This document shows positions 24,192 through 32,732 of a DNA stretch of 64,000 nucleotides, piece after piece. Position numbers and translations under genes: made by a program. Source of the DNA: Deltaproteobacteria bacterium (GTDB taxonomy: Bacteria > Myxococcota_A > UBA9042 > PHBI01 > JACKFB01); assembly GCA_020632695.1 (NCBI GenBank), contig JACKFB010000019.1, forward strand, positions 29,948 to 93,947, given 5' to 3'. Numbering within the stretch: position 1 is the first letter of the stretch; each line of letters starts with the position of its first letter. The notes beneath the pieces were generated by a model, which saw only the letters and a list, made by a program, of their open reading frames with translations, made no database searches and was not told the origin of the DNA.

Positions 24192-24713
24192 TCAGTCCGT
24201 CAGGCCCTTGGCCTGGCGTACCTTCTCCATCGTGCGCTGGTACTCGATCTCGAAGTCGTCGGTGCCTTCCTCGAGGTTCTTGATGCGCTTGCGCACCTCG
24301 AGGTCCAGCGACGTGTCCACGCCCAGCTCGCGCTTCAGGATCGGCGCCACCACGCGGCGGATGTCGTGGTCCTCGCCGTAGACCTCCTCGACGTTCCGGC
24401 TCTGCAGCAGGATCTCGAGGATCTGGCCCACCAGCCACTCGATGGCGTCCTCGCCCAGCCCGAAGCGCTGCTTGGCGGCGAGCTGCGCCTTGATCTTGTG
24501 GGTGTGCGAGTAGTCGAGGCCGCGAGCCGACACCTGATCGCGAGCCGTCTCGGACAGCTCCCAGTCGGTGCGGCGGTATTCCTGTAGCACGCTGGCCACG
24601 TCCAGCTCGACTTCCTCTCGTTGCTCGGCGTCGACCTCGAGCAGCTCCTCGTCGAGCAGCGCGCTCACGATGCTGGTGGCGATGGGCCCGATTCGCTCAC
24701 GATAGATCCGCAT
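24192..24713 (-). CDS. DUF507 family protein
   Basis: A 173-residue acidic helical protein starting MRIYRERIGPIATSIVSALL, the typical DUF507 opening. The family is usually about 90 residues; here two such units seem joined, the second near residue 85 (FGLGEDAIEWLVGQILEILL, then EDHDIRRVVAPILKREL). This arrangement is found in delta-proteobacterial relatives. Function unknown; no signal peptide, so cytoplasmic. A GAGG site is present 8-9 bases before the ATG. It is transcribed alone, away from a divergent lipoprotein gene; the gap holds GCTGT/ACAGC arms at 24746-24759, a weak operator candidate. Confidence 0.88.
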   Translation of the reverse strand: MRIYRERIGPIATSIVSALLDEELLEVDAEQREEVELDVASVLQEYRRTDWELSETARDQVSARGLDYSHTHKIKAQLAAKQRFGLGEDAIEWLVGQILEILLQSRNVEEVYGEDHDIRRVVAPILKRELGVDTSLDLEVRKRIKNLEEGTDDFEIEYQRTMEKVRQAKGLTD

Positions 24714-24814
24714 GACGAGACCTCTTCCGGCGCCGATTCGCGTGGGCTGTTAGCACAGCGCCGCGCCGGTCCACAACAGGCAAGCCGCCCGGCGACTCAC
24801 CGGCGACGCCGCCG

Positions 24815-24843
24815 TGGCCAGCCGCGCCCGCTCGCGCTACCAT
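24815..24843 (+). promoter_or_regulatory. Candidate promoter of the surface lipoprotein block, leaderless type
   Basis: TGGCCA (24815-24820), a 17-base spacer and TACCAT (24838-24843), ending 7 bases before ATG 24851. No ribosome binding site; both boxes are moderate. Confidence 0.3.
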
Positions 24844-24850
24844 CGTCCGC

Positions 24851-25441
24851 ATGCATCGAAGCCGCCCCCCGCTCCTCGTCTGCGCCGTCGCCCTGCTCCT
24901 GGGAGCCTGCAACCAGGGCTCGGGCTTCGTCGGGGGCGCCCGCCTCGAGCTCAGCTCCTGCGACGAGCTCGAAGAGCCCCGCGTCTTCGAGCCCTTCGAG
25001 CTGCCGCTCACCTTCCTGGGGCTCCAGCGCCAGCAGGATCGCGTGCTGCTGCGCTTCTCGCCGAACCACCGGCTGGTCTCCGCCGCCGATCAGCTCGTCA
25101 TCACGCTGCCCCACGTCGACGACGTGCAGCAGGCGATCCGCGCCGACGGCGAGGCGGTGCTGCCCCTGGGCGATCCCGACGGCGCCGCCCTGGGCGTCAG
25201 CCTGCACGAGACCTGCGACTGGTTCATCGAGGCGCTGACGGCCACCACCGGCGAGGTTCGCTTCACCCACCTGGGCACCACCAAGGGCGACCCGGTCACC
25301 GGCTCCGTCACCTTCGACCTGGTGGACATGCGCAGCGGACGCGTCGCGGGGACGGGGTTCTCCGGTACCTTCGACTTCGACGTCATCGTCGGCATCCCGG
25401 CCCAGCTCTTCTCCGATCCCGCCGCGCTCTCCGGCCACTGA
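24851..25441 (+). CDS. Predicted lipoprotein of unknown function
   Basis: A 196-residue protein with a signal peptide and lipobox LGAC, then a flexible Gly-rich start. The mature part is beta-rich, with two cysteines that may pair (SSCDELEEP and HETCDWF), and a final Asp/Gly strand-loop-strand region. No family is recognised. It lies 124 bases upstream of a much larger surface lipoprotein and may belong to the same surface block, although that gene has its own promoter candidate. Confidence 0.75.
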   Translation: MHRSRPPLLVCAVALLLGACNQGSGFVGGARLELSSCDELEEPRVFEPFELPLTFLGLQRQQDRVLLRFSPNHRLVSAADQLVITLPHVDDVQQAIRADGEAVLPLGDPDGAALGVSLHETCDWFIEALTATTGEVRFTHLGTTKGDPVTGSVTFDLVDMRSGRVAGTGFSGTFDFDVIVGIPAQLFSDPAALSGH

Positions 25442-25506
25442 GCCCCCGGCCGCGCTTCGGACCGACGCAGATCGAGGAGATCGTTCGGCTCCTTCCCAGT
25501 CGCGCT

Positions 25507-25535
25507 TTGCTTCGCGCGCCCGGAGCGGCTAGATT
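25507..25535 (+). promoter_or_regulatory. Candidate promoter of the IgGFc-binding-like gene
   Basis: TTGCTT (25507-25512), a 17-base spacer and TAGATT (25530-25535), about 30 bases before the GTG start at 25566. Confidence 0.35.
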
Positions 25536-25565
25536 GCCCGACGGACTGAATCCGGCGGTGCATCT

Positions 25566-27542
25566 GTGCGGCGTGGCCTGACCCTCACCCTCTGTTCCCT
25601 GGCCTTGCTGGGCTCGCTGGGCTCACTGGCCGGCTGCTCCGCGTCCGGCGACGGCGCAGGCTCGGATCTCGGCGGCGACGGCGGGCCCGGGCCGGTGTCC
25701 GACGCCGCCTCCGACCTCGGCCCTGGCGCTCCCGACGGCGTGGGCTCCACCGACGTCCCGCCCGGGCTGCTCTGCAACCCCGGTGACCGCGTGTGCGCCG
25801 GGCCCCAGGAGCTGTCGACCTGCGACGGCGCGGGCGCCTCCTGGGTCGAGACCGTCTGCCCCGCTCAGCAGGGCTGCGCCGACGGCGCGTGCATCGCGCG
25901 CATCTGCTCGCCCGGGGCCTCCTCCGGGCTCTGCACCGACGGCAGCAGCTACGAGCGCTGCAACGACTCGGGCACGGCCAAGGAGATCGTCCACTGTGGC
26001 GAGGGCGCGTACTGCCTGGCCGGCACCTGCATCACCCAGCTCTGCACGCCCGGCGCGAAGATCTGCAAGAACTTCACCCAGCTCAAGGTGTGCACCGACG
26101 GCGGCGACGCCTGGGTCGACGGCCCCGTGTGCCCCGACGGCGGGGCCTGCTTCGACGGCGCGTGCCTGAGCCCCTGCGAGGTCAACATCAAGGACGGCTC
26201 GTACCTGGGCTGCGACTACTGGGCGATGGACCTCGACAACATCGAGGGCGCCGAGTTCCAGACCGTGGGCATCGTCGTCTCGGTGCCCGCCAAGAACGCG
26301 CCGACCAACGTGGTCATCACCAACAACGCCACCGGGCAGCCGCTCACGGTGGCGGAGATGGGCGTCGACAACACCTTCGTGCCGGCCGGGCAGGTCAAGG
26401 TGTTCAAGCTCCCGCTGGGCTTCGACATCAACGGCACCCAGCTCACCAAGCGCACCTTCCGCATCGCGACCACCTCGCCGGTGGCCGTGCATCAGTTCAA
26501 CCCGCTCAACGGCGAGGGCGTCTTCACCAACGACGCGTCGCTGCTGCTGCCCTCGAAGGTCACCGGCCAGGAGTATTACGTCATGGCCTGGCCGCATCGG
26601 AAGAGCGGCGGCGAGACGCTGCGGGGCTACGCGACGGTCGTGGCCACCCAGGAAGGCCAGACCGTGGTGTCGGTGCGCCCGACGGCGGCGGTGGTGGCCG
26701 GCGGCGGCATCGGCGCCCTGCAGGTCGGCAGCCAGTACCTCTTCGTGTTGGAGCAGGGCCAGGCGCTCAACCTGGAGTCGGACGGCGAGGAGGGGGCCGA
26801 CCTCACGGGCACCTACATCAAGGCCGACAAGCGCATCAGCGTCATCGGCGGCCACGAGTGCGCCAACGTCCCCCTGGGCGTCAACGCCTGCGACCACCTG
26901 GAGTCCCAGCTCTTCCCGGTCGAGACCTGGAGCACCGACTACGTGGCCGACGCCTTCGAGCCTCGGAGCGCCGCGCAGGTCGACATCTGGCGGGTGATGG
27001 CCGGCGGCAACGAGGTCACCGTCGAGACGGTGCCTCCGGTGAAGGGCTACGAGAAGTTCAAGCTGCAGCGGGGCGGCTGGCTGCAGTTCGCCAGCTCCGA
27101 TTCGTTCCTGGTGAAGGCCGACGGCCCCATCATGGTCGGGCACTACCTGACCGGCTCCAGCTACCCCGGCGCCGAGATCGTCTGCGTCAACACCGGCGTC
27201 GGCTCGGACACGGCCATCGGAGACCCCGCCTTCACCCTGGCCATCCCGACCAAGCGCTACCTCAAGGAGTACTCGGTGCTCACGCCCACCGGCTACCTGG
27301 AGGACTACCTCAACATCATCGCGCCGCCGGCCACGAACATCACCATCGACGACCAGCCCCTGACGACGGCGCTGGTGCCCATCGCCGGCACGAGCTTCGC
27401 CGTCGCGCGCGTGACGGTGCAGCCGGGCGTCCACACGGTGAAGGGTGACCAGGTCTTCGGGCTCACCGCCTACGGCTACGACTGCGACGTGAGCTACGCC
27501 TATCCTGGAGGGTTGAAGCTCCAGGCGCTGACGGGGAATTGA
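25566..27542 (+). CDS. Surface lipoprotein with IgGFc-binding-like domain
   Basis: A 658-residue predicted lipoprotein (lipobox LAGC). An Asp/Gly/Ser-rich spacer of about 50 residues follows. Residues about 75-215 hold repeated Cys-rich units of the type CDGxGxxWV..VCP..QGCxDGxC, likely disulfide-bonded. Residues about 230-655 resemble the IgGFc-binding N-terminal domain shared with bacterial and mucin-like proteins: VVSVPAKNAPTNVVITNN, HQFNPLNGEGVFTNDASLLLP, VIGGHECANVP and VGHYLTGSSYPG. Such proteins are common on myxobacterial surfaces and are thought to act in adhesion; the binding partner is unknown. No good ribosome binding site precedes GTG 25566. It overlaps the next gene's ATG by 1 base (TGATG). 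Confidence 0.88.
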   Translation: MRRGLTLTLCSLALLGSLGSLAGCSASGDGAGSDLGGDGGPGPVSDAASDLGPGAPDGVGSTDVPPGLLCNPGDRVCAGPQELSTCDGAGASWVETVCPAQQGCADGACIARICSPGASSGLCTDGSSYERCNDSGTAKEIVHCGEGAYCLAGTCITQLCTPGAKICKNFTQLKVCTDGGDAWVDGPVCPDGGACFDGACLSPCEVNIKDGSYLGCDYWAMDLDNIEGAEFQTVGIVVSVPAKNAPTNVVITNNATGQPLTVAEMGVDNTFVPAGQVKVFKLPLGFDINGTQLTKRTFRIATTSPVAVHQFNPLNGEGVFTNDASLLLPSKVTGQEYYVMAWPHRKSGGETLRGYATVVATQEGQTVVSVRPTAAVVAGGGIGALQVGSQYLFVLEQGQALNLESDGEEGADLTGTYIKADKRISVIGGHECANVPLGVNACDHLESQLFPVETWSTDYVADAFEPRSAAQVDIWRVMAGGNEVTVETVPPVKGYEKFKLQRGGWLQFASSDSFLVKADGPIMVGHYLTGSSYPGAEIVCVNTGVGSDTAIGDPAFTLAIPTKRYLKEYSVLTPTGYLEDYLNIIAPPATNITIDDQPLTTALVPIAGTSFAVARVTVQPGVHTVKGDQVFGLTAYGYDCDVSYAYPGGLKLQALTGN

Positions 27543-29395
27543 TGGTGCACACACTCGGCCCAGACACCCTGCGCGGACCCGGCGCGCTCGCTGCCGGGTT
27601 TTCCCGTCTCAGCATCGCGCTGCTCGGCGGCGCCCTCATGCTGGCCGGCGCGTGCGGCGGCGACAGCGTCCAGACCTTCCCCGGCGGCGACACCGGCCGC
27701 ACCGACACCGGCATCGGCGCCTGCGAGCCGAGCTGCTTCTTCAAGACCTGCGGCGACGACGGCTGCGGCGGTACCTGCGGCACCTGTGGCGCAGGCAGCA
27801 CTTGCGAGTCCTTCCGCTGCGTGGCGGGCGACGGCGCGATCACCGACCCGACGGACGCCAGCGGCTCCGACGCCGGGGTCGGCAGCGAGACGGCGTCCCC
27901 CGACTCGGGTGGTCCCATCAGCCCTCAGGACAACGACGGCGACGGCGTGCTCAACAACGTCGACAACTGCCCTGAGATCTACAACCCGAACCAGGTCGAC
28001 CAGGACAAGGACTTCCTCGGCGACGCCTGCGACCCGGACATGGACGGCGACGGCGCCATCAACGAGCAGGACTGCGACCCGCTCTCGCCGGAGGTGCGGC
28101 CCGGCGCGCTCGAGCGATGCGACAACGGCATCGACGACAACTGCGACGGCAAGACCGACGACGCCAACGCCTTGGGGTGCACCGACTACTTCGTCGACGG
28201 CGACAATGACGGCTCGGGGCTGCCCGGCAGCAGCGTGTGCCTGTGCCAGAAGGACACCGACCACACCGTGCTGGTCGGCGGCGACTGCGACGACGGGAAC
28301 GCGGCGGTCGGCGCGCTGGCCAAGGAGACCTGCGACGGCGTCGACAACAACTGCAACCTGCTCACCGACGAGGGCTGCGACGACGACGGGGACGGCTACT
28401 GCGACAGCGCGATGACCGTGGTCGGCACGCCCGCGGTGTGCCCCATGGGCCCCGGCGACTGCCTGGACTACTCGCCGACCGTGCACCCCGGGGTCGCCGA
28501 GATCGACGGCAACGGCATCGACGACGACTGCGACGGCACCAAGGGCGGCGAGGCCGGCGGCCCCATCGCCGAGAAGGACTGCCCCCTGGTCTGCCAGGGC
28601 GGCACCGTGGAGGCCGCGCTGTGCGCGATGGACCTCTGCTATCCCGATCTCGTGAAGAGCGCGAAGTGGCAGTCGCCGACCAGCAGCACCGTGTCCAAGG
28701 CCTGGCAGGCGATCACCCACTACGGCAACAGCAACAACGACCTCAACCCCTTCGCGCCGCCCTCGTACCTGCTGATGGGGACAGGGAAGTGGACGGACAA
28801 GGGGCACGAGCAGCCGGGGGCGCTCCCGGGACCCGACCCCTTCGTCATCGACTCGTTCTCGAAGGACGCGTCGGTCATCCACGACGCCGTCGAGTTCTCG
28901 GTCGACCTCGTCGCGCCGGCGGGTGCGACCGGCTTCTCCATCGACTACATCTTCATGTCGGCCGAGTACGAGGAGTACATAGGCAGCCAGTACAACGACA
29001 AGTTCTACATCCTGCTCACCGCTCCGCAGACGACCAGCGGGAAGCAGTCCGTGATCAACAGCACGGTGTGCTCGAACCCCAACTCGTACTACGACGGCAT
29101 CGATCCCTCGAGCGGACAGAAGTTCTGCTACATCGCGATCAACACGGCCTTCTCCGAGAGCTGCTTCAACGTGAAGACCAACATCTCCGGGACGGGCTAT
29201 CAGTGCGGGCTGACCGGGGGCAGCTCGACGGGTTGGCTGACCACCACCTGGCCCATCCAGTCCGGCGAGGCCTTCAACCTGACCTTCCACATCCACGACA
29301 CGGCCGACTCCGACTGGGACTCGAGCGTCCTGTTGGACAACTTCCAGTGGATCGGTGGCGGGCCGGTGTCGGGCGGGACGGCGTCCCACAACTGA
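27542..29395 (+). CDS. Surface lipoprotein with TSP3/MopE repeats and choice-of-anchor L-like domain
   Basis: ATG 27542 sits in TGATG with the previous stop, so it is coupled. The product, about 617 residues, has a signal peptide ending LAGAC. Residues about 60-90 are a Cys-rich cluster (CGDDGCGGTCGTCG). Residues about 125-185 have thrombospondin type 3-like calcium motifs (DNDGDGVLNNVDNCPE), then three MopE-type units (CDNGIDDNCDG, CDGVDNNCN, GIDDDCDG) that likely bind metal. Residues about 365-615 resemble the choice-of-anchor L domain: SADYIF-like FSIDYIFMSAEYEEYIG, NDKFYILL and DSSVLLDNFQW. A secreted, calcium-stabilised adhesin or matrix protein is the best guess. Confidence 0.88.
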   Translation: MVHTLGPDTLRGPGALAAGFSRLSIALLGGALMLAGACGGDSVQTFPGGDTGRTDTGIGACEPSCFFKTCGDDGCGGTCGTCGAGSTCESFRCVAGDGAITDPTDASGSDAGVGSETASPDSGGPISPQDNDGDGVLNNVDNCPEIYNPNQVDQDKDFLGDACDPDMDGDGAINEQDCDPLSPEVRPGALERCDNGIDDNCDGKTDDANALGCTDYFVDGDNDGSGLPGSSVCLCQKDTDHTVLVGGDCDDGNAAVGALAKETCDGVDNNCNLLTDEGCDDDGDGYCDSAMTVVGTPAVCPMGPGDCLDYSPTVHPGVAEIDGNGIDDDCDGTKGGEAGGPIAEKDCPLVCQGGTVEAALCAMDLCYPDLVKSAKWQSPTSSTVSKAWQAITHYGNSNNDLNPFAPPSYLLMGTGKWTDKGHEQPGALPGPDPFVIDSFSKDASVIHDAVEFSVDLVAPAGATGFSIDYIFMSAEYEEYIGSQYNDKFYILLTAPQTTSGKQSVINSTVCSNPNSYYDGIDPSSGQKFCYIAINTAFSESCFNVKTNISGTGYQCGLTGGSSTGWLTTTWPIQSGEAFNLTFHIHDTADSDWDSSVLLDNFQWIGGGPVSGGTASHN

Positions 29396-29414
29396 CGCAG
29401 CGCGCGCGGCCCCG

Positions 29415-30755
29415 TCAGGCTCCGATGCAGTAGAAGGTGCCGCCCGCGGTGCCGATGTAGATGCGGCCGTCGACGATGCACGGCGTGCTGTGGGTGCGGG
29501 CGTCCAGCTCCAGCGCCCACACGGTCTCGCCGGTGGCCGCGTCCAGGCAGTGCAGGCGGCCGTCGCTGGCGCCCAGCACCACGCGGTCCTCGATGACGCA
29601 GGGGCTGGACCAGGTGCGCACGCCCAGCTCATGGGTCCAGTGCAGCCGCCCGGTGCCCGCGTCCAGCGAGTGGATGGTGCCGCCGGCGCTCGCCGCGTAG
29701 ACCCGCTCGTCGGCCACCGCCGGCGTGGCCCAGAACCCGCCGACGACGTGGAACTGCCAGAGTCGCTCTCCGGTGATGCGGTCGAAGCAGTGCACGTACG
29801 GGGCCTTGTCCTGGCTGGCCGCGAACACGCGGTCCTGCCAGATCACCGGCGAGGCGTCGGTGTCGTCGCCGGTGAAGGCGCGCCAGCGCCGCGTGCCGTA
29901 CTCGGCGTCGATGCAGTGCAGCCAGCCGTCGTAGGTGCCCGTGTAGACCTCACCGTCGGCGACCGCCGGCGAGGTCTCGCTCCCGTAGGAGCCCGTGTGC
30001 TCACCCGGCGACAGCCCCCCGACGAAGGTGCGCCAGCGCAGCGCGCCGGTGTCGGGGTGCAGGCAGCGGACGTGGCCGTTCTCGCCGGCGATGTAGAGCC
30101 ACCCGCCCTCGACGCAGGCCGACGAGTCCAGATCGCGGCCGGTGTCCAAACGCCACACCACGCGCCCCGTGGCCAGGTCGATGCAGCGCAGCCAGTCGTC
30201 CACGTTGCCGACGTAGAGCCGGTCCCGGTACAGGCACACGCTCGACTTGAACATGGCGCCGGCGGCGTAGCGCCAGCGGATCGCCCCGCTCTCCTTGTCG
30301 AGCGCGTAGAGGCTCCCGCCCTGGCTGCCGATGAACACGACGTCGCCCAGCACCGAGGCCTGGCCGGTCCAGCCGGTGCCGCGCCAGGTGTGGGGCTTGC
30401 CGTAGTACGACTTGGGCATGTCGATCATCCGCACGCTCCACAGCACGCGCGGGCGGTCGGGCACCGGGCCGGTGCCGTAGAAGGTGTGCGAGGGGTTGCC
30501 GCGGAACATCACCACCGTGTCGGTCGCGGCCGAGCGGTCGCCGTAGGCCCAGGTGGGCAGGCTCAGCGGCGCGTCGGGCGCCTCGGCGGGGCGGTCGCGG
30601 CTCCCGGCGTCGGCGCCAGGGTGCACCGGCACGTCGCTTCCTCGCGCGGACCACGCAGGCTCCGGCAGGCACAGGCTGGCGGCACCGACGGCGGCGCCCT
30701 GCAGGAGCCGGCGCCGCGAGAGCTTCGATTCTCGCCTGGGGGGAGGGCGCTCCAT
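29415..30755 (-). CDS. Tat-exported PQQ-like beta-propeller protein
   Basis: A 446-residue protein from ATG 30755. Near the N-terminus SRRRLLQGAAVGAASL is a twin-arginine signal, so it is exported folded. The rest (about 75-446) is seven or eight blade repeats of the PQQ-enzyme type, each with patterns like GxVYALDxxTGxxxWxxxxG, VVFIGSQGGSLYALDKESG and LYVGNVDDWLRCIDLATG. Without dehydrogenase active-site residues that I can place, this may be a BamB-like or sensor propeller rather than an enzyme. The frame stays open to 32681, but that part is antisense to the acyl-CoA ligase. It is convergent with the adhesin gene, 19 bases away. Confidence 0.85.
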   Translation of the reverse strand: MERPPPRRESKLSRRRLLQGAAVGAASLCLPEPAWSARGSDVPVHPGADAGSRDRPAEAPDAPLSLPTWAYGDRSAATDTVVMFRGNPSHTFYGTGPVPDRPRVLWSVRMIDMPKSYYGKPHTWRGTGWTGQASVLGDVVFIGSQGGSLYALDKESGAIRWRYAAGAMFKSSVCLYRDRLYVGNVDDWLRCIDLATGRVVWRLDTGRDLDSSACVEGGWLYIAGENGHVRCLHPDTGALRWRTFVGGLSPGEHTGSYGSETSPAVADGEVYTGTYDGWLHCIDAEYGTRRWRAFTGDDTDASPVIWQDRVFAASQDKAPYVHCFDRITGERLWQFHVVGGFWATPAVADERVYAASAGGTIHSLDAGTGRLHWTHELGVRTWSSPCVIEDRVVLGASDGRLHCLDAATGETVWALELDARTHSTPCIVDGRIYIGTAGGTFYCIGA

Positions 30756-30816
30756 CGCACGGTATCCATGCCATGGCCCCGTAGCTCTTTCCATTTTCCC
30801 GCGAGGTGGGCTAAAC

Positions 30817-30844
30817 CCGTGACCGATCCGACAACCCGTCACGG
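30817..30844. promoter_or_regulatory. Inverted repeat before the acyl-CoA ligase gene
   Basis: Perfect 7-base arms CCGTGAC (30817-30823) and GTCACGG (30838-30844), with a 14-base spacer, next to the ligase ribosome binding site. A local patch of lower GC lies just upstream (30780-30800). Candidate operator for a fatty-acid-responsive regulator; this is inference. Confidence 0.35.
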
Positions 30845-30857
30845 ACCCGGAGGAGAC

Positions 30858-32624
30858 ATGGCGCTCACGGTGATGCAGGTGCTCGACCGCACCGCGAACA
30901 AGTACGGCGATCGTGCGGCCATGGCCGTCAAGCGGAATGGCCAGTGGGTGAAGACCTCCTGGAACGAGTACCGCGCCGCCGCGCGCCGGGCCGCGCGTGC
31001 CTTCATCCACCTGGGCGTCGAGCCCAAGACGGGTGTCTCCATCATCGGCTACAACAGCCCCGAGTGGTTCATCGCCGACGCGGGCGCGATCCTGGCGGGC
31101 GGCTTCCCGGCCGGCATCTACACCACGAACTCGGCGGAGCAGTGCCAGTACATCGCCGACCACTCCGACTCCGCCGTCGCGGTGGTCGAGGACGCCACCC
31201 AGCTCGCCAAGTTCCAGAGCGTGCGCGACGGTCTGCCCAAGCTCAAGGCGATCGTCCTGATGAGCGGCGACGACCCTGCGGACGACGTCTACTCCTGGAA
31301 GGACTTCCTCGCCCTGGCCGACCAGGTGCCGGAGTCCACCCTCGACGAGCGCATCGCCGCCCAACAGCCCGACGACGTCTGCACGTTGATCTACACGTCG
31401 GGGACCACCGGGCCGCCGAAGGCCGTCATGATCTCCCACGACAACATCACCTTCGTCGCCCAGTGCGTGTCCGACCTGGTGAGCGGCGGCCCCGACGACG
31501 TGATGCTGAGCTACCTGCCGCTCAGCCACATCGCCGAGCAGGCCATCACGCTGCACGGCCCGATGTGGATGGGGGCGACCACGTACTTCGCCGAGAGCCT
31601 CGATCTGCTGGGGGACAACCTGCGCGAGGTGCGGCCGACCGTGTTCCTCGGCGTGCCGCGCGTCTGGGAGAAGATCCAGGCCAAGATGGTGGCCGCCGGC
31701 AAGCAGAACTCGCCGCTCAAGAAGAAGATCGCCGCCTGGGCACGCAAGGTGGGGCTGGCGTCGCGCTACGCCGAGCAGGAGGGCAAGCCCTTCCCCTTCA
31801 CCCACGCCATCGCGTCCAAGCTGGTGTTCTCGAAGGTGCGTGAGCGCCTGGGCCTGGACCGCTGCCGGCTGCAGGTGACCTCGGCGGCGCCCATCTCCAA
31901 GGACACGCTCGAGTTCTTCCTCAGCCTCGACATCCCGCTCTTCGAGGTCTACGGGATGAGCGAGTGCACCGGGCCGGCCACCATCTCGCTGCCCGGCCGC
32001 TACCGCACCGGCAAGGCCGGCTTCTGCCTGCCCGGCGCGGAGCTGAAGATCGCCGAGGACGGCGAGGTCTGCATGCGCGGCCGGCACGTCTTCAAGGGCT
32101 ACTACAAGAACCCCGAGGCCACCGCGGAGGCCCTGGACTCCGAGGGCTGGCTGCACTCGGGCGACATCGGGGTCATCGACCCCGACGGCTTCCTGCGCAT
32201 CACCGACCGGAAGAAGGACCTCATCATCACCGCGGGTGGCGAGAACGTCGCGCCGCAGCTCATCGAGGGCCAGATCAAGGCCATCCCCGTGGTCGCGCAG
32301 GCGGTGGTGATCGGAGACCGGCGGAAGTTCCTGAGCGCCTTGCTGGTGCTGGACTCCGAGCAGGTCGCGGCCACCGCCGAGGCGCTCGGCAGCCCGGCCC
32401 GCACCTCGGCTCAGGCGGCCGAGTGCCCGAAGTTCCGGGCGCACCTCCAGCAGGAGCTCGACGAGCTGAACAAGTCCCTGGCGCGGGTGCAGACCATCAA
32501 GAAGTTCACCATCCTGCCCGAGGAGTTCTCCATCGAGGGCGGCGAGATGACGCCGACCATGAAGGTGAAGCGCAAGGTCGTGAACGAGAAGTACTCCGGC
32601 GCCATCGAGACCATGTACGCGTGA
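30858..32624 (+). CDS. Long-chain acyl-CoA ligase (AMP-forming)
   Basis: A 588-residue adenylate-forming enzyme of the long-chain fatty-acid-CoA ligase group. It has the P-loop-like TLIYTSGTTGPPKAVM, YLPLSHIAEQ, the FGVPR-like FLGVPRVWEKI, VYGMSECTGP, and the hinge region LHSGDIGVIDPDGFLRITDRKKDLIITAGGENVAP, ending in MKVKRKVV with the usual catalytic Lys near it. This matches the FadD15/AAE family. ATG 30858 follows GGAGGAG closely; a GTG at 30819 would add 13 residues. It activates fatty acids for breakdown or membrane use. It is divergent from the propeller gene and convergent with a TPR gene across short repeats. Confidence 0.94.
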   Translation: MALTVMQVLDRTANKYGDRAAMAVKRNGQWVKTSWNEYRAAARRAARAFIHLGVEPKTGVSIIGYNSPEWFIADAGAILAGGFPAGIYTTNSAEQCQYIADHSDSAVAVVEDATQLAKFQSVRDGLPKLKAIVLMSGDDPADDVYSWKDFLALADQVPESTLDERIAAQQPDDVCTLIYTSGTTGPPKAVMISHDNITFVAQCVSDLVSGGPDDVMLSYLPLSHIAEQAITLHGPMWMGATTYFAESLDLLGDNLREVRPTVFLGVPRVWEKIQAKMVAAGKQNSPLKKKIAAWARKVGLASRYAEQEGKPFPFTHAIASKLVFSKVRERLGLDRCRLQVTSAAPISKDTLEFFLSLDIPLFEVYGMSECTGPATISLPGRYRTGKAGFCLPGAELKIAEDGEVCMRGRHVFKGYYKNPEATAEALDSEGWLHSGDIGVIDPDGFLRITDRKKDLIITAGGENVAPQLIEGQIKAIPVVAQAVVIGDRRKFLSALLVLDSEQVAATAEALGSPARTSAQAAECPKFRAHLQQELDELNKSLARVQTIKKFTILPEEFSIEGGEMTPTMKVKRKVVNEKYSGAIETMYA

Positions 32625-32631
32625 CGGTGCG

Positions 32632-32703
32632 GGCTCGGCGGCGGCCGGCTCGGCGGCGGAGCTGGTCGCCCGGTCGGCCACGGGCGGGCGCGGTCGGCCA
32701 CGG
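32632..32703. repeat. Short direct repeats between convergent genes
   Basis: GGCTCGGCGGCGG occurs at 32632-32644 and 32647-32659, and CGGTCGGCCACGG at 32671-32683 and 32691-32703. They fill most of the 108-base gap between the ligase and the TPR gene. Confidence 0.7.
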
Positions 32704-32732
32704 TCGGCCGGCGGCCGTGCTCGCCGACCTCG

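Noticed and set aside
25623..27554. Long minus-strand frame opposite the IgGFc-binding-like gene
   Set aside because: Shadow of the opposite strand; translation resembles no family and is dominated by Arg, Gly, Asp and His.
27500..29632. Minus-strand frame opposite the TSP3/MopE gene
   Set aside because: Shadow; the plus strand carries a signal peptide, metal-binding units and a recognisable end domain.
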